Below, in pieces: positions 16,136 to 25,016 of a DNA stretch of 64,000 bases. Position 1 is the stretch's first letter; each line of letters starts with the position of its first letter. The stretch is from Pyrinomonadaceae bacterium (GTDB lineage Bacteria > Acidobacteriota > Blastocatellia > Pyrinomonadales > Pyrinomonadaceae). The position numbers were made by a program, and so were the translations under genes. The stretch covers positions 20,700-84,699 of the forward strand of contig JAVEDE010000060.1 of NCBI GenBank assembly GCA_030841105.1. Direction: 5' to 3'. The notes beneath the pieces were generated by a model. That model made no database searches. It was given only the letters and a program-made list of their open reading frames with translations, and had not been told where the DNA came from.

Positions 16136-16352
16136 CGAGACGCGCCTCCGGCCTCGATTTCCCACCGGATAAATCCTCTCGCCCCTCTACTTTTGTGGAA
16201 AGCGCGCGCCACTCGGCGTTTACTTCGGGTGAGACAGAGGAACAATTAACTTTCTCTACAGCTTGCAAACCCCAACCACTTTCTATTTGCAGGCCGTGTC
16301 GTAGTCTGTCTATCAAAATTAGTTCAGTTGCCGCTAGGAGGTTCAATTCGTC

Positions 16353-17084
16353 TTGAAAAAGTTGCTCATCGGTCTCGCCGCACTCGCCGTTTTCAGTCTG
16401 CCCAACATCGCCAACGCAGACACTATCATTTTCACCGCGCCGCCGACCGCGCCGGACGCCGCCGGTAGTGCGGGGTCAAATCCCGGCGGGCCGAATCAAT
16501 TCGATCTCGACCATCACCGCGCCTACACGTGGCAGATCAGCACCGCCGGGAGACTTCCCGCCGGTCAGAGCATCACGGGCGCGACGCTCACCTTTAGCGG
16601 CATCACCAACTGGGACACCAACCCCAACACGCTGTTCGTGCGCATGTTCGACTCGGCCAACAGCTTCGGCTCTGCGAGCGGCACGCGCTCGGCGACCGTC
16701 AACGGCGTCACTTCGATTGAGGATGCAGACCCGAACCAATCGCCCGTCACGTCCATCAGCGATTACTTCGCCAGCTCCAACGTGCTCGTCAGCAATACGG
16801 GCACGGTGATCGGGCAGTTCTCGGATACGAACGGCGTGAACACGACGCAGAACGTGGTCTTCACCTTCAATCAGGCGCAGTTGGCCGCGCTCATCGCCTA
16901 CATCAACAACGGCAACAACCTCGCGTTCGGCTTCGACCCCGATTGCCACTTCTGGAACAACGGCATCACGTTGACCATCAACACCGCCCCGGCGGCCGTG
17001 CCCGAACCCGCGACGATGACGCTGCTCGGCACGGGCTTGGCCGGTCTTTACTACCGCCGCCGCCGCAAGCAGCAACAGGCTTAA
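16353..17084 (+). CDS. PEP-CTERM sorting domain-containing exported protein
   Basis: A 243-residue exported protein. The TTG start is supported by TAGGAGG 11 bases upstream. The signal peptide is MKKLLIGLAALAVFSLPNIANA. The mature part is Asn/Thr/Ser-rich and predicted all-beta. The C-terminus has VPEPATMTLLGTGLAGLYYRRRRKQQ: a PEP motif, a hydrophobic stretch and a basic tail, the exosortase (EpsH-type) sorting signal. It therefore implies an exosortase elsewhere in the genome and likely an exopolysaccharide-linked surface role. No exosortase is seen in the window. Confidence 0.9.
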   Translation: MKKLLIGLAALAVFSLPNIANADTIIFTAPPTAPDAAGSAGSNPGGPNQFDLDHHRAYTWQISTAGRLPAGQSITGATLTFSGITNWDTNPNTLFVRMFDSANSFGSASGTRSATVNGVTSIEDADPNQSPVTSISDYFASSNVLVSNTGTVIGQFSDTNGVNTTQNVVFTFNQAQLAALIAYINNGNNLAFGFDPDCHFWNNGITLTINTAPAAVPEPATMTLLGTGLAGLYYRRRRKQQQA

Positions 17085-17111
17085 CAAAGCGACGGCGCGA
17101 CGAACTTCTCT

Positions 17112-17168
17112 CTTGCACCCGTTAGTCTCTCAGGCGTCCACAGTCTTTCTTGCACCCGTTAGTCTCTC
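17112..17168. repeat. 20-bp direct repeat, two copies 37 bp apart
   Basis: CTTGCACCCGTTAGTCTCTC occurs identically at 17112 and 17149, downstream of the PEP-CTERM gene. Role unknown. Confidence 0.75.
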
Positions 17169-17185
17169 TTGCTCTCCCCATCTAG

Positions 17186-17228
17186 CGACGGCGCGGACTG
17201 GAATCATCCAATCCGCGCCGTCGTTTTT
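17186..17228 (+). terminator. Rho-independent terminator after the PEP-CTERM gene
   Basis: A 12-bp perfect stem (CGACGGCGCGGA with TCCGCGCCGTCG) around a short loop, followed by TTTTT. Orientation matches the + strand gene ending at 17084. Confidence 0.85.
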
Positions 17229-17284
17229 CACGCACGCGCCTCGTTGCTTTTCACGCACGCGCCGTCGCTTTTCACGCACGCGCG
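17225..17284. repeat. Three tandem copies of TTTTCACGCACGCGC
   Basis: Copies start at 17225, 17248 and 17269, with 21-23 bp spacing. The first overlaps the terminator T-tract. The spacing resembles the 20-21 bp array further downstream (18821-19608). The rest of 17085-17436 holds no gene that I can see. Confidence 0.7.
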
Positions 17285-17436
17285 ACGGAAGTTTCAATAC
17301 GGGCTTTTGACCTTACCCGCCGACTGCCCTAAGATTCACTGGCGCGCGTTAGTCTCCGCGCCAACGTCCATGTCACAGCCCGCAATAACGCGTCGGTCGC
17401 GGGCAGTTTGTTCACGCGAAAGGATTCAACATCGCC

Positions 17437-18744
17437 GTGCGTTTTTCTCAAGCCACACGTCTCGCCTGTGCCTGCGCGCTGGTCTGCTCTTCTCTCACCC
17501 CGCTCCGCGCGTCGAGTTTCAACGATGACACGCGCGCCGCGTTGATGCGTGCGCCACGGTCAGTTGAACTAACGGAGACGCGGGTCGAGTCGGCGTCGGA
17601 AGCCGCGACCGCAACGCAGACGCAAGCCGCAACGACGGGGGCGACGGGGGCGAAGAAACGCCCGAACTTGTTCGTACGCATCATCACCGCGCCCTTTCGC
17701 GGTCTCGCCAAACTTTTCGGCGGCGGTGATAAAGACGACAAGACCGCGCGCGACAAGGCGAAGCAGAAGAAGGACACGCAAACCACGGCCGCGAATCAGA
17801 CAACGCCCGCACAGCCGGACGCCACCACCACCACCGCAGCAGCAACAGCAGCAGCGGCGCGCACCGAACCGACGCCCGTCGTCGTAGCAGCCGCAACGTC
17901 AGCGTCGCCCGTCGCGGCCGTGGCAACGTCGCAACCGGAAGTGTTGGCCGAAGCCGCCGCGCGCTCCGTGCGCGCAGGCGAGAAGGCTCTGAGCGTGCCG
18001 CCGACCTTTGCCGCGACAACTCCCTCGGCCACCACGCCGGACGCCACCGCGCCGCAACCGCCCGCGCCGTCTGCTGAAGAGACTGTTGACTACGCGCCGC
18101 GCCCGTTCAAGCCCTACATCGAAGGCGTGCCGGGCGACCCGCTCTCGCAGGGGCGCGCGCTCCTTGCGAACGGCTACAACAACGAAGCCATCTCGGAGTT
18201 GTCCGTCGCCGCCGTCACCGGCCCCGATCTCGTCGAGGCGAACAACCTGCTCGGCCTCGCCTACGACCGGCGCGGGCAGCACAAGCAGGCGCGCGAGTTT
18301 TACGAACGCGCCCTCTCGGTCGCGCCCCGCAACGCGCAGGTCTTGAACAACCTCGGCCATTCGCTCTATCTCGACGACCGTTACACAGACGCTCTCTCGC
18401 ATCTCAAAGACGCCGCGCGGCTCGACCCCGCGGACACGCGCGTCGCCAACAATCTCGCGCTCGTCTACGGGCGCTTAAACAAGTTCGACGACGCCTTCAA
18501 ACAGTTCAAGCGCGCGGGCGGCGACTTTTACGCGCACACCAGCACGGCCGCGCTGCTCGCCACCGCACGGCGCGACCGCGACGCCATCAAGCACTACGAG
18601 GCCGCGCGCAAACTCATCCCCGCCGCCCCCGATGTGCTGCGCCAACTCATCACGCTCTACGTCCGCACAGGCCAGCGCGACAAGGCTGAGGCCGCCCAAC
18701 GCGCGCTCGACAAGACGGCCGACAAGGCGTCAGGGGTGAGTTAA
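17437..18744 (+). CDS. Exported TPR-repeat protein
   Basis: A 435-residue protein. The GTG start is preceded by AAAGGA at a suitable distance. The signal peptide is MRFSQATRLACACALVCSSL with cleavage near RAS. Residues about 30-225 are a low-complexity linker rich in Thr, Ala, Pro and Lys (KKRPNLFVRIITAPFRGLAK, then TTTTAAATAAAA). The C-terminal 200 residues hold at least four TPR-like units, such as LLGLAYDRRGQHKQAREFYERAL and VLNNLGHSLYLDDRYTDALSHL. TPRs mediate protein-protein contact, so this is probably a periplasmic scaffold. Its 3' side opens onto the 20-21 bp array. Confidence 0.88.
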   Translation: MRFSQATRLACACALVCSSLTPLRASSFNDDTRAALMRAPRSVELTETRVESASEAATATQTQAATTGATGAKKRPNLFVRIITAPFRGLAKLFGGGDKDDKTARDKAKQKKDTQTTAANQTTPAQPDATTTTAAATAAAARTEPTPVVVAAATSASPVAAVATSQPEVLAEAAARSVRAGEKALSVPPTFAATTPSATTPDATAPQPPAPSAEETVDYAPRPFKPYIEGVPGDPLSQGRALLANGYNNEAISELSVAAVTGPDLVEANNLLGLAYDRRGQHKQAREFYERALSVAPRNAQVLNNLGHSLYLDDRYTDALSHLKDAARLDPADTRVANNLALVYGRLNKFDDAFKQFKRAGGDFYAHTSTAALLATARRDRDAIKHYEAARKLIPAAPDVLRQLITLYVRTGQRDKAEAAQRALDKTADKASGVS

Positions 18745-18820
18745 AAAAAGCGCGAAGCAGCCACACACTCGACAGTCCGCCACCCAAACTTTCCGCACCG
18801 TAACGCGCGGCGGTCAATTC

Positions 18821-19608
18821 AAAACGCCCGCTGCCGCACCGACACGCCCGGCGACGTAAAAAAACGCCCGACGCTCCCACCAAAACACCAAACGCCCCGC
18901 CGGAACACACGACGGCCGCCCCACTACCGCTGACGACGCCCTCGAAACACCTAAAGACGAGAAAAAAGCACGTAACGGAGCACCGAAACGCGTGACGGCG
19001 GCGTCAGAACGCTTGACGGAGCATCAAAACATGTGACGACGGGCTTTGTGCACGTGACGGAGCACCCGAACGCATGACGATGGGAAAAAAACAGGTGACG
19101 ATGGACTTAAAACACGTGACGGAGCACCGAAACACGCGACGATGGGGTTAAAACACATGACGGCGGGACTAAAACACGTGACGGCGGGTTTTTGCGCGTG
19201 ACGACGGAATCGAAACACTTGACGGTGGGTTTTAGCGCGTGACGATGGGGTCAGGACGTGCGACGGCGGAGTTGAAACATGAAAATGTGTGGCGGAATAT
19301 ACAAATGTCGTACCGGATCACGAAAATGTCGTACCGGATCACGAAAATGTCGTGTCGGATCATGGAAATGTCGCACCGGAACACAAAAATGAGCACCGGA
19401 TCATGCAAATGTGGGATCGGATCACGAAAATGAGCGACCGGAACATCAAAATGTGTCACCGGAACGTCAAAATGTGTTACCGGATCACGAAAATGTCGGG
19501 TTGGAACACGAAAATGAGCACCGGATCACACGAATATGGGGTTAGAACATGAAAATGTCGCGTTGGAACAGGTAGATGTGGGATTGGAACGCGTGACGGA
19601 GCAGCGGG
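18821..19608. repeat. Long degenerate 20-21 bp tandem array, about 38 units
   Basis: From 18821 to about 19608 the sequence has a regular period of 20 or 21 bases. Units drift along the array. On the left they read AAACGCCCG..., in the middle AACACGTGACGGAGCACCGA and AACACGCGACGATGGGGTT. From 19280 they read TCACGAAAATGTCGTACCGG, TCATGGAAATGTCGCACCGG, ACGTCAAAATGTGTTACCGG. The mix of 20- and 21-base units breaks any reading frame, so it is not coding. It lies between two convergent genes. No CRISPR-like spacers, no gene inside. Confidence 0.88.
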
Positions 19609-19728
19609 GCGTAGGAATACGGAGTCGGCACGAGCGTGGGTGGCAACGAGTAGTGTTCAGGTTTGAATGGGGAAGGCGGAAAGTGAAAGCCCTGCCCGGA
19701 CACTCGGACGCTCTCGTGGGATTTCGTT

Positions 19729-20463
19729 TCAGAGGGCGTGACCGTTGTTACCGCTGATCAAGCGTGTGAACTCCTTCTTCAACATCGGGTAACATTCGCA
19801 CGACTCCGCCTCCAGCTTTGCGCGGTCTGTGATGGTGACGTGCCCCCGGCTGTAGGTAATGACGCCTGCGTCTCTGAGTTGACCCGCAGCCTCTGTAACA
19901 CCCGCACGCCGCGTGCCGAGCATCGTGGCGATGAACTCATGCGTTAATTCTAAATCCTTTGATTGCGACCTGTCCTGACACATCAGCAGCCACTTCGACA
20001 AACGCCCGCCGATGTGGTGCGCGCGGTTACAGGCGGCGGTCAGGGCGATCTGCGTGATGAAGGCTTGCGTGTAGCGCAGCAGCATGTCATGGAGCGCCCC
20101 GCCTTTGTTAAACTCCCGCTTGAGCACATCGGCGCGCATCCGAAAGCCATCGCCCCCCATTTGCACCTGTGCTAAAAGCGGCGAACTGATCGTGCCGAGA
20201 AAGACGCAGACGCCGAACATCCCCTCGTTGCCGACCATCCCGATTTCGACTGTGCCGCCGTCTTCAAAACTTGAGACGAGAGAGACAGTGCCGCGATTGG
20301 GGAAGTAGACGTGCGTGATGGGTTCGTCGGGGTGACAGACGACTTCGCCCGCCGACAGGGTGACGAATTCTAAATCGAGTGCGAGGCGTTCGTATTCGGC
20401 GTGTGATAAGGAGTTGAGGATGCGGTTCGCGGCGGGGGGAAGTGATGGGGTGTGCGTGGACAT
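19729..20463 (-). CDS. Crp/Fnr family transcriptional regulator
   Basis: A 244-residue cyclic-nucleotide-binding-fold regulator. The beta-roll domain runs from ALDLEFVTLSAGEVVCHPDE to FGVCVFLGTISSPLLAQVQM. A long dimer helix follows and then a C-terminal winged HTH (LTHEFIATMLGTRRAGVTEAAGQLRDAGVI with YSRGHVTITD). No FNR-type N-terminal Cys cluster is seen, so oxygen sensing via Fe-S is unlikely. Start MSTHTPS at 20463 is preferred to 20508 because AAAGG lies just upstream. It is divergent from the receiver-domain gene at 20710; ligand unknown. Confidence 0.9.
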   Translation of the reverse strand: MSTHTPSLPPAANRILNSLSHAEYERLALDLEFVTLSAGEVVCHPDEPITHVYFPNRGTVSLVSSFEDGGTVEIGMVGNEGMFGVCVFLGTISSPLLAQVQMGGDGFRMRADVLKREFNKGGALHDMLLRYTQAFITQIALTAACNRAHHIGGRLSKWLLMCQDRSQSKDLELTHEFIATMLGTRRAGVTEAAGQLRDAGVITYSRGHVTITDRAKLEAESCECYPMLKKEFTRLISGNNGHAL

Positions 20464-20521
20464 CAGGTAGCCTTTCTGTGTGCGATTCGTGTCCGTAAAA
20501 GACAGCACGCGGCAGAAGGGA

Positions 20522-20536
20522 GTTAGCTAGGCTAAC
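20522..20536. promoter_or_regulatory. Palindrome in the divergent intergenic region, possible operator
   Basis: GTTAGC-TAG-GCTAAC is a perfect 6-3-6 inverted repeat 59 bp upstream of the Crp/Fnr start, between two divergent genes. It does not match the FNR (TTGAT-N4-ATCAA) or CRP consensus. Its role as an operator is inferred from position only. Confidence 0.4.
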
Positions 20537-20709
20537 CTAATGTCGGATGGAGCTTCTCAAAAGAACTGTACGAGAACGAAAACAGCATAACAGGCTTTGT
20601 CCTAAACGGACAGTTGGTTCATCCGAAATGGACGAAGCCGCACAGCATTGAGTTGAACTTAGAGAGGCATTGTGTGTAATGTTCCAGAGTCTCTGTTTCA
20701 GAGAAAAGG

Positions 20710-21120
20710 ATGAACAAAGGGATGAACACGGAACAAGTGAAGCAAGCGACCATCTTGCTCATTGAAGAAGACGACGAAACACGCCCCATCCTCAAGCAGA
20801 ACCTACAAAGGTACGGCTATCGCGTGCTCATTGCGCTGGACGAAGAAGACGCGCGGGACAGGGTCGGCGGCGGGGGCGTGCAGGCCGACTTGATTCTCAT
20901 CGATCTCGTCGGCAAGTTTCCGCAAGACGTGCTGGAGGCCGGACAAAGAGTTCGCGCGCACGCGAAATACGACGGCCGCACCCCGCTCGTCGCGCTGGCT
21001 GAAAAATACGGCGTAGACCTCGAAGGCACGGACGTGAACGTCAGCGGCAATGATTGGATCACCTACCTCGAAGAGCACGACCAGCTACCCAATCTGCTCG
21101 CACGTCTCCTCGGCAAATAA
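20710..21120 (+). CDS. Single-domain response regulator (receiver)
   Basis: A 136-residue receiver-like protein: ILLIEEDDETRPILKQNLQRYGYRVLIAL gives the acidic pair and helix 1, LILIDLVGKFPQDVLE supplies the putative phospho-Asp, and TPLVALAEKYG takes the Thr strand position. There is no output domain. The canonical Lys near the end of the domain is not evident and the C-terminal loop is altered (VNVSGNDWITYLEEHDQ), so signalling may be atypical. The ATG at 20722 is an alternative start. It lies divergent from the Crp/Fnr gene and next to a two-component operon on the other strand. Confidence 0.78.
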   Translation: MNKGMNTEQVKQATILLIEEDDETRPILKQNLQRYGYRVLIALDEEDARDRVGGGGVQADLILIDLVGKFPQDVLEAGQRVRAHAKYDGRTPLVALAEKYGVDLEGTDVNVSGNDWITYLEEHDQLPNLLARLLGK

Positions 21121-21222
21121 TCAAATCAGGCCGCTACCCGGCAACGACACACGTAAATTTGAAGGTGGAACACGCGGCGTCGGAGTTACAACGTCCGGTC
21201 GCCGCGTCCGGCGGGACGAACT

Positions 21223-22644
21223 TCAACTGCGCCGCGTCAGATTGTAATCGCGCAGGCGGCGGTAGAGTGTGGAGGGCGAGATGCCGAGGATTTCGGCCGT
21301 CTTGCCGCGATGCCAGTTGGTCTGTTCGAGCGCGGAGACGATCTGTTGCCGCTCGACTTCCCTGAGCGGCGGCTGCACGACGGCGTTTCCGCCTTCGGAC
21401 GCCCCGCCGCCCGTTGCAGCGGCGACGCCGCCCGCGTAATTCTGCACGAACGCGTTCGCCGTCGTCGCGGGGTTGACGATTTCGGGCGGCAGTTCGTTCG
21501 TCGTGATGCGCCCGTCGTTGGCGAGCAGCACGGCGCGCTCAAGGCAGTTGCGAAGTTGGCGCACGTTGCCCGGCCACGGGTAGGCGGCGAGCGCGGCCAG
21601 CGTTTCGGGCGTGATCTCCGGCGGGTTCAGGCCGCCGAGTTGGCGTATGAGGTGCTGCGCGAGCGGCTCGATGTCTTCGGGGCGTTCGCGCAGAGGCGCG
21701 AGGTTGATCTGGAAGCCGTTGATGCGGTAGAGGAGGTCTGCGCGGAAGCTGCCGTCGGAGACGGCCTGCGTCATGTCGCGGTTCGTCGCCGCGATGATGC
21801 GGACGTTGACCTGCACTTTACGCACCGCGCCGACGCGGTAGAAGGTCTGCGTCTCGATGGCGCGCAAGAGTTTCGACTGCAAAGGCGCGGGCAGTTCCGT
21901 CACTTCGTCTAAAAAGAGCGTGCCGTTGTCTGCGAGTTCAAACAGTCCGAGCTTGCGCCCCTTCGCGCCGGAGAACGCGCCCGCCTCGTAGCCGAAGAGT
22001 TCGGATTCGAGCAGCGACTCTTGAAAGGCGGCGCAGTTGAGATCAATGAACGAGCCGTCCTTGCGCTGCGACAAGCGGTGGATGGCGTGCGCGATCAGTT
22101 CCTTGCCCGTGCCCGACTCGCCCGTGATCAGGACGGACGCGTCCGACGGCGCGACGCGTTCGACGAGACGCAGAGCCTCGCGCATCGCGTCCGAGACGTG
22201 GACGATCTCGGGCATCCCCGTCTGCCGCGCGAGTTGAGCGCGCAGGCGTTGGTTGTCCACGCGCAGACGCCGCTTCTCCGCAGCGCGTTTGACGAGCGTG
22301 TCGAGTTCGTTGATGTGATAGGGCTTGGAGAGGTAATCATACGCGCCGAGTTTCATCGCCTCGATGGCCGTCTCGACGGTGGCGTGCCCGGTCAGCATGA
22401 TCACTTCGGGCGGGTTCGGCCGCTGGTGTACGCGGCGCAAGAGTTCGAGGCCGTCCATGCGCGGCATGTTGATGTCGCACAAAAGCACGTCCACGTTGCT
22501 CTCTTCCAAGAGGCGCAGCGCGGCCTCGCCGTCGGGCGCGACGCGCACCTCGTGCCCCTGCCTCTGAAGTTCTTTCTGCAAAACCAGCCGGAGGTTCGCT
22601 TCGTCCTCGGCCACCAGAATTCTGCTCGGCTGCTCGTTACTCAA
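21223..22644 (-). CDS. Sigma-54-dependent response regulator, NtrC family
   Basis: A 473-residue regulator with three domains. The receiver (about 7-120) has phospho-Asp57 in VLLCDINMPRMDG. The AAA+ domain has Walker A ITGESGTGKEL, Walker B NGTLFLDEVTELP and the sigma-54 contact loop as ELFGYEAGAFSGAKGRK. A Fis-type HTH closes it (GKTAEILGISPSTLYRRLRDYNL). The contact loop reads GAFSGA, not the usual GAFTGA. The TTG start at 22644 overlaps the TGA stop of the kinase gene (TTGA), indicating translational coupling. Longer frames upstream only shadow the kinase gene. It presumably activates sigma-54 promoters on command from that kinase. Confidence 0.92.
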   Translation of the reverse strand: MSNEQPSRILVAEDEANLRLVLQKELQRQGHEVRVAPDGEAALRLLEESNVDVLLCDINMPRMDGLELLRRVHQRPNPPEVIMLTGHATVETAIEAMKLGAYDYLSKPYHINELDTLVKRAAEKRRLRVDNQRLRAQLARQTGMPEIVHVSDAMREALRLVERVAPSDASVLITGESGTGKELIAHAIHRLSQRKDGSFIDLNCAAFQESLLESELFGYEAGAFSGAKGRKLGLFELADNGTLFLDEVTELPAPLQSKLLRAIETQTFYRVGAVRKVQVNVRIIAATNRDMTQAVSDGSFRADLLYRINGFQINLAPLRERPEDIEPLAQHLIRQLGGLNPPEITPETLAALAAYPWPGNVRQLRNCLERAVLLANDGRITTNELPPEIVNPATTANAFVQNYAGGVAAATGGGASEGGNAVVQPPLREVERQQIVSALEQTNWHRGKTAEILGISPSTLYRRLRDYNLTRRS

Positions 22645-24743
22645 CTCGCTCGGCCTCCGTCGTCCAATCGCTCCCCGCTCAGCGAGGGCAAGACAAGCGT
22701 GAAAGTCGTCCCGCGCCCGACTACCGAATCCACGGCGACGCGCCCGCCGTGCTCCGTCACAATACCATAACAGACTGCCAGCCCGAGACCCGTTCCCTGC
22801 CCGACCTCCTTCGTCGTGAAGAAGGGATCGAAGATGCGCGCCAGATTCTCCTGCGGAATCCCGACGCCCGTGTCGCACACCTCGACGCGCACGCCCGCCG
22901 CGCCTTCGTTCTGTGCGCGCAAGTGAAGCGTCCCGCCCTGCGGCATCGCGTCAATCGCGTTCTCGGCGAGAATGATCACGGCCTGCTGCAACTGCCCCGC
23001 GTCGCCCGCGACGGCAGCCACGTCCGCGGGCGCGTCAACCTCGATCTCGACGTTGCGGCTGCGCTTCTGGTGGCGCAGCAGACGCGCCGCCGCTTCCAGC
23101 ACTTCGCCCAACTCGACCGGCGCGTGCTGCCCCGCGCGGTTGCGACTGAAATCCAAAAGCCCGTTCGTGATCGTCTTACAACGGAAAGCCTCGCTGCGAA
23201 TGAGCGACAGGTATTCGCGCAAGTCTTCGACTTCGGCCGACTGCCCGAACGCGCCTTCGACGACGCGCGTCTCCAAAGCCTCTGCGCACGCGGCGATGGT
23301 GGCGAGCGGGTTGTTGATCTCGTGGACGACCCCTGCGGCGAGTCGGCCGACGGCCGCGAGTTTTTCGGTGCGCGCGACGGCGCGGTTCGCCTCCACGCGC
23401 GCCGTGATGTCTTCGCCCACGGTGATGACGTGCGAAATCTCGCCGCCCTCGACGCGCATCGGGACTTTACTGACGAGCCAGTGTTTCGACGTGCCGTCCG
23501 GGGCGACCGACTCCTGCTCGATGCGTTCGATACGGCCGGTCTCGAAGGCGCGGCCGAATTCGCGTTCCAGAATCTCGCGCCGCTGGCGCGTCAGCACGTC
23601 GAAGATGTTGCGCCCCAGAGCCTCGCCGCGCGGGATGCCCTGCCCGCCGAGTTCGCGGTTGCGATTCCAAGCGACGATGCGGTGATTGCGATCCACCGCG
23701 TAGAGCGAGACGGGCAGCGTGTCAATGATGGCCTCTGTGAAACGCCGCTGCGCTTCGGCCTCGGCCGTGCGCCGTTCGACCTCCTTCGCGAGACTGGCCG
23801 ATGATGCTCGCGCCGCTTCGTACAGAGACGAGATGCGCGCCGCGAGCGCGGCCTGCTGCGCTGCCGCGTCAATCAGGCGGCTCTCGGTTTCGCCGCAGCC
23901 TTCGGCCGTATCGAATGCGACGACGAGCGCGCCGAGCGCGTGCCCCTCGAAGCGGAGCGGCGCGACGTACTCGACGCGGTGCGCCTCGTCTCGCAGGAAA
24001 AACTCCGCGCGGTCTTCGAGCCTGACGGAAGTCGCCGGGTCGGTCTTGAGCCAACGCCTGAGCTTCGCCTGATCGATCAGAGCGCCGTCCTCCGCGCTGC
24101 CCTCCCGGTCGAAGACGCACGCGGCCGACTCACTTAAAGCCGCGCCGCCCGTTGCGCGCTCCGGGGCGTCGCCCATCCGGCGCGGCTCTAAGATGGCGGC
24201 GCAGAGCGTTGCGTTGGCGGCTTCGTAGGTCGCGCCCGCGACGCGTCGGACGACCTGCACGGGTTCTAAGGCGACGAGCAGGCCGCGCCCCAGGTCGGCC
24301 AGAAAACCGAGTTCGCGGTTGCTGCCGACGAGCGCGCGCTCGCGTTGCGCTGCCTCGATCTGCGTGCCGACGCGCGAGAGGAGTTCGCGGCGCGTCGCCG
24401 GTTTGACGATGAAGTCGTCAGCCCCCGCGGCGAACGCGCCGACCTTGCGTTCCTCGTCGTCGTGCGCCGAGATGACGATGACGGGCAGACGCCGCGTCGC
24501 CTCCTGCGCGCGCAACAGGCGGCACAGCGCGAGGCCGTCCACGCCGGGCAGTTCGATGTCTAAAAGGATCAGATCGCACGGCTCGCGGTGGAGCATGCGT
24601 AGCGCGGTCGGCGCGTCGGCGGCCGTCTTCACCTGATGCTGCGCGCTCTCGAAGGTGTGCTGGAGAGAGGCGCGCGCCCGTTCGTCGTCGTCAACGATGA
24701 GCAGGGTGAAACTTTTCGCCGCTTGGATGGAAGAAACCGGCAT
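22641..24743 (-). CDS. Hybrid sensor histidine kinase (REC-GAF-PAS-HisKA-HATPase)
   Basis: A 700-residue cytoplasmic kinase. The order is an N-terminal receiver (Asp62 in [13 protein letters not shown]), a GAF-like region (about 150-310), a coiled coil, and a PAS domain ([25 protein letters not shown] core followed by [14 protein letters not shown]). Then come the dimerisation/His box [20 protein letters not shown] and the ATPase with [11 protein letters not shown] (N box), VCDTGVGIP and GTGLGLAV (G boxes). No membrane segment is seen, so the signal is probably internal or comes from the receiver. It is translationally coupled to the NtrC-type regulator downstream. Confidence 0.92.
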   Translation of the reverse strand: MPVSSIQAAKSFTLLIVDDDERARASLQHTFESAQHQVKTAADAPTALRMLHREPCDLILLDIELPGVDGLALCRLLRAQEATRRLPVIVISAHDDEERKVGAFAAGADDFIVKPATRRELLSRVGTQIEAAQRERALVGSNRELGFLADLGRGLLVALEPVQVVRRVAGATYEAANATLCAAILEPRRMGDAPERATGGAALSESAACVFDREGSAEDGALIDQAKLRRWLKTDPATSVRLEDRAEFFLRDEAHRVEYVAPLRFEGHALGALVVAFDTAEGCGETESRLIDAAAQQAALAARISSLYEAARASSASLAKEVERRTAEAEAQRRFTEAIIDTLPVSLYAVDRNHRIVAWNRNRELGGQGIPRGEALGRNIFDVLTRQRREILEREFGRAFETGRIERIEQESVAPDGTSKHWLVSKVPMRVEGGEISHVITVGEDITARVEANRAVARTEKLAAVGRLAAGVVHEINNPLATIAACAEALETRVVEGAFGQSAEVEDLREYLSLIRSEAFRCKTITNGLLDFSRNRAGQHAPVELGEVLEAAARLLRHQKRSRNVEIEVDAPADVAAVAGDAGQLQQAVIILAENAIDAMPQGGTLHLRAQNEGAAGVRVEVCDTGVGIPQENLARIFDPFFTTKEVGQGTGLGLAVCYGIVTEHGGRVAVDSVVGRGTTFTLVLPSLSGERLDDGGRAS

Positions 24744-24939
24744 GCTTTAAGTAAGAGGCGACGCGCCGACCGCACGGCGGCGTACATTGAAGACCGACAG
24801 AAGCAAGTCCCGGCTGCGGGTGCGCGCTAACACGTAGACTCTCCGGCGAAGCGCATTCAAGCCGACGACGCTGTGCCGCAGCCCTGAGCCTCTCTAACGA
24901 TTAAAGCGATGCGGGGCGGGTATGTCAAGAGAAGTGGGC

Positions 24940-25016
24940 AGTAAGCAATGAGCAGTAAGCAGTGAGCATTAGTAAATCCTTCTGCTCACCGCTCACCGCT
25001 CACTTCTTACTTGCCG
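24940..25016. repeat. GTAAGCA/GTGAGCA heptamer palindrome
   Basis: GTAAGCAATGAGCAGTAAGC and related units facing a right arm of TCACCGC/TCACTTC/TTAC units. It lies just after the HD-GYP gene stop. Another heptamer variety with the same two-arm layout. Confidence 0.7.

Noticed and set aside
19289..19560. CRISPR array or repetitive protein in the GAAAATGTCG region
   Set aside because: Repeats are contiguous 20-21 bp units with no spacers, and mixed unit length breaks the reading frame on both strands.
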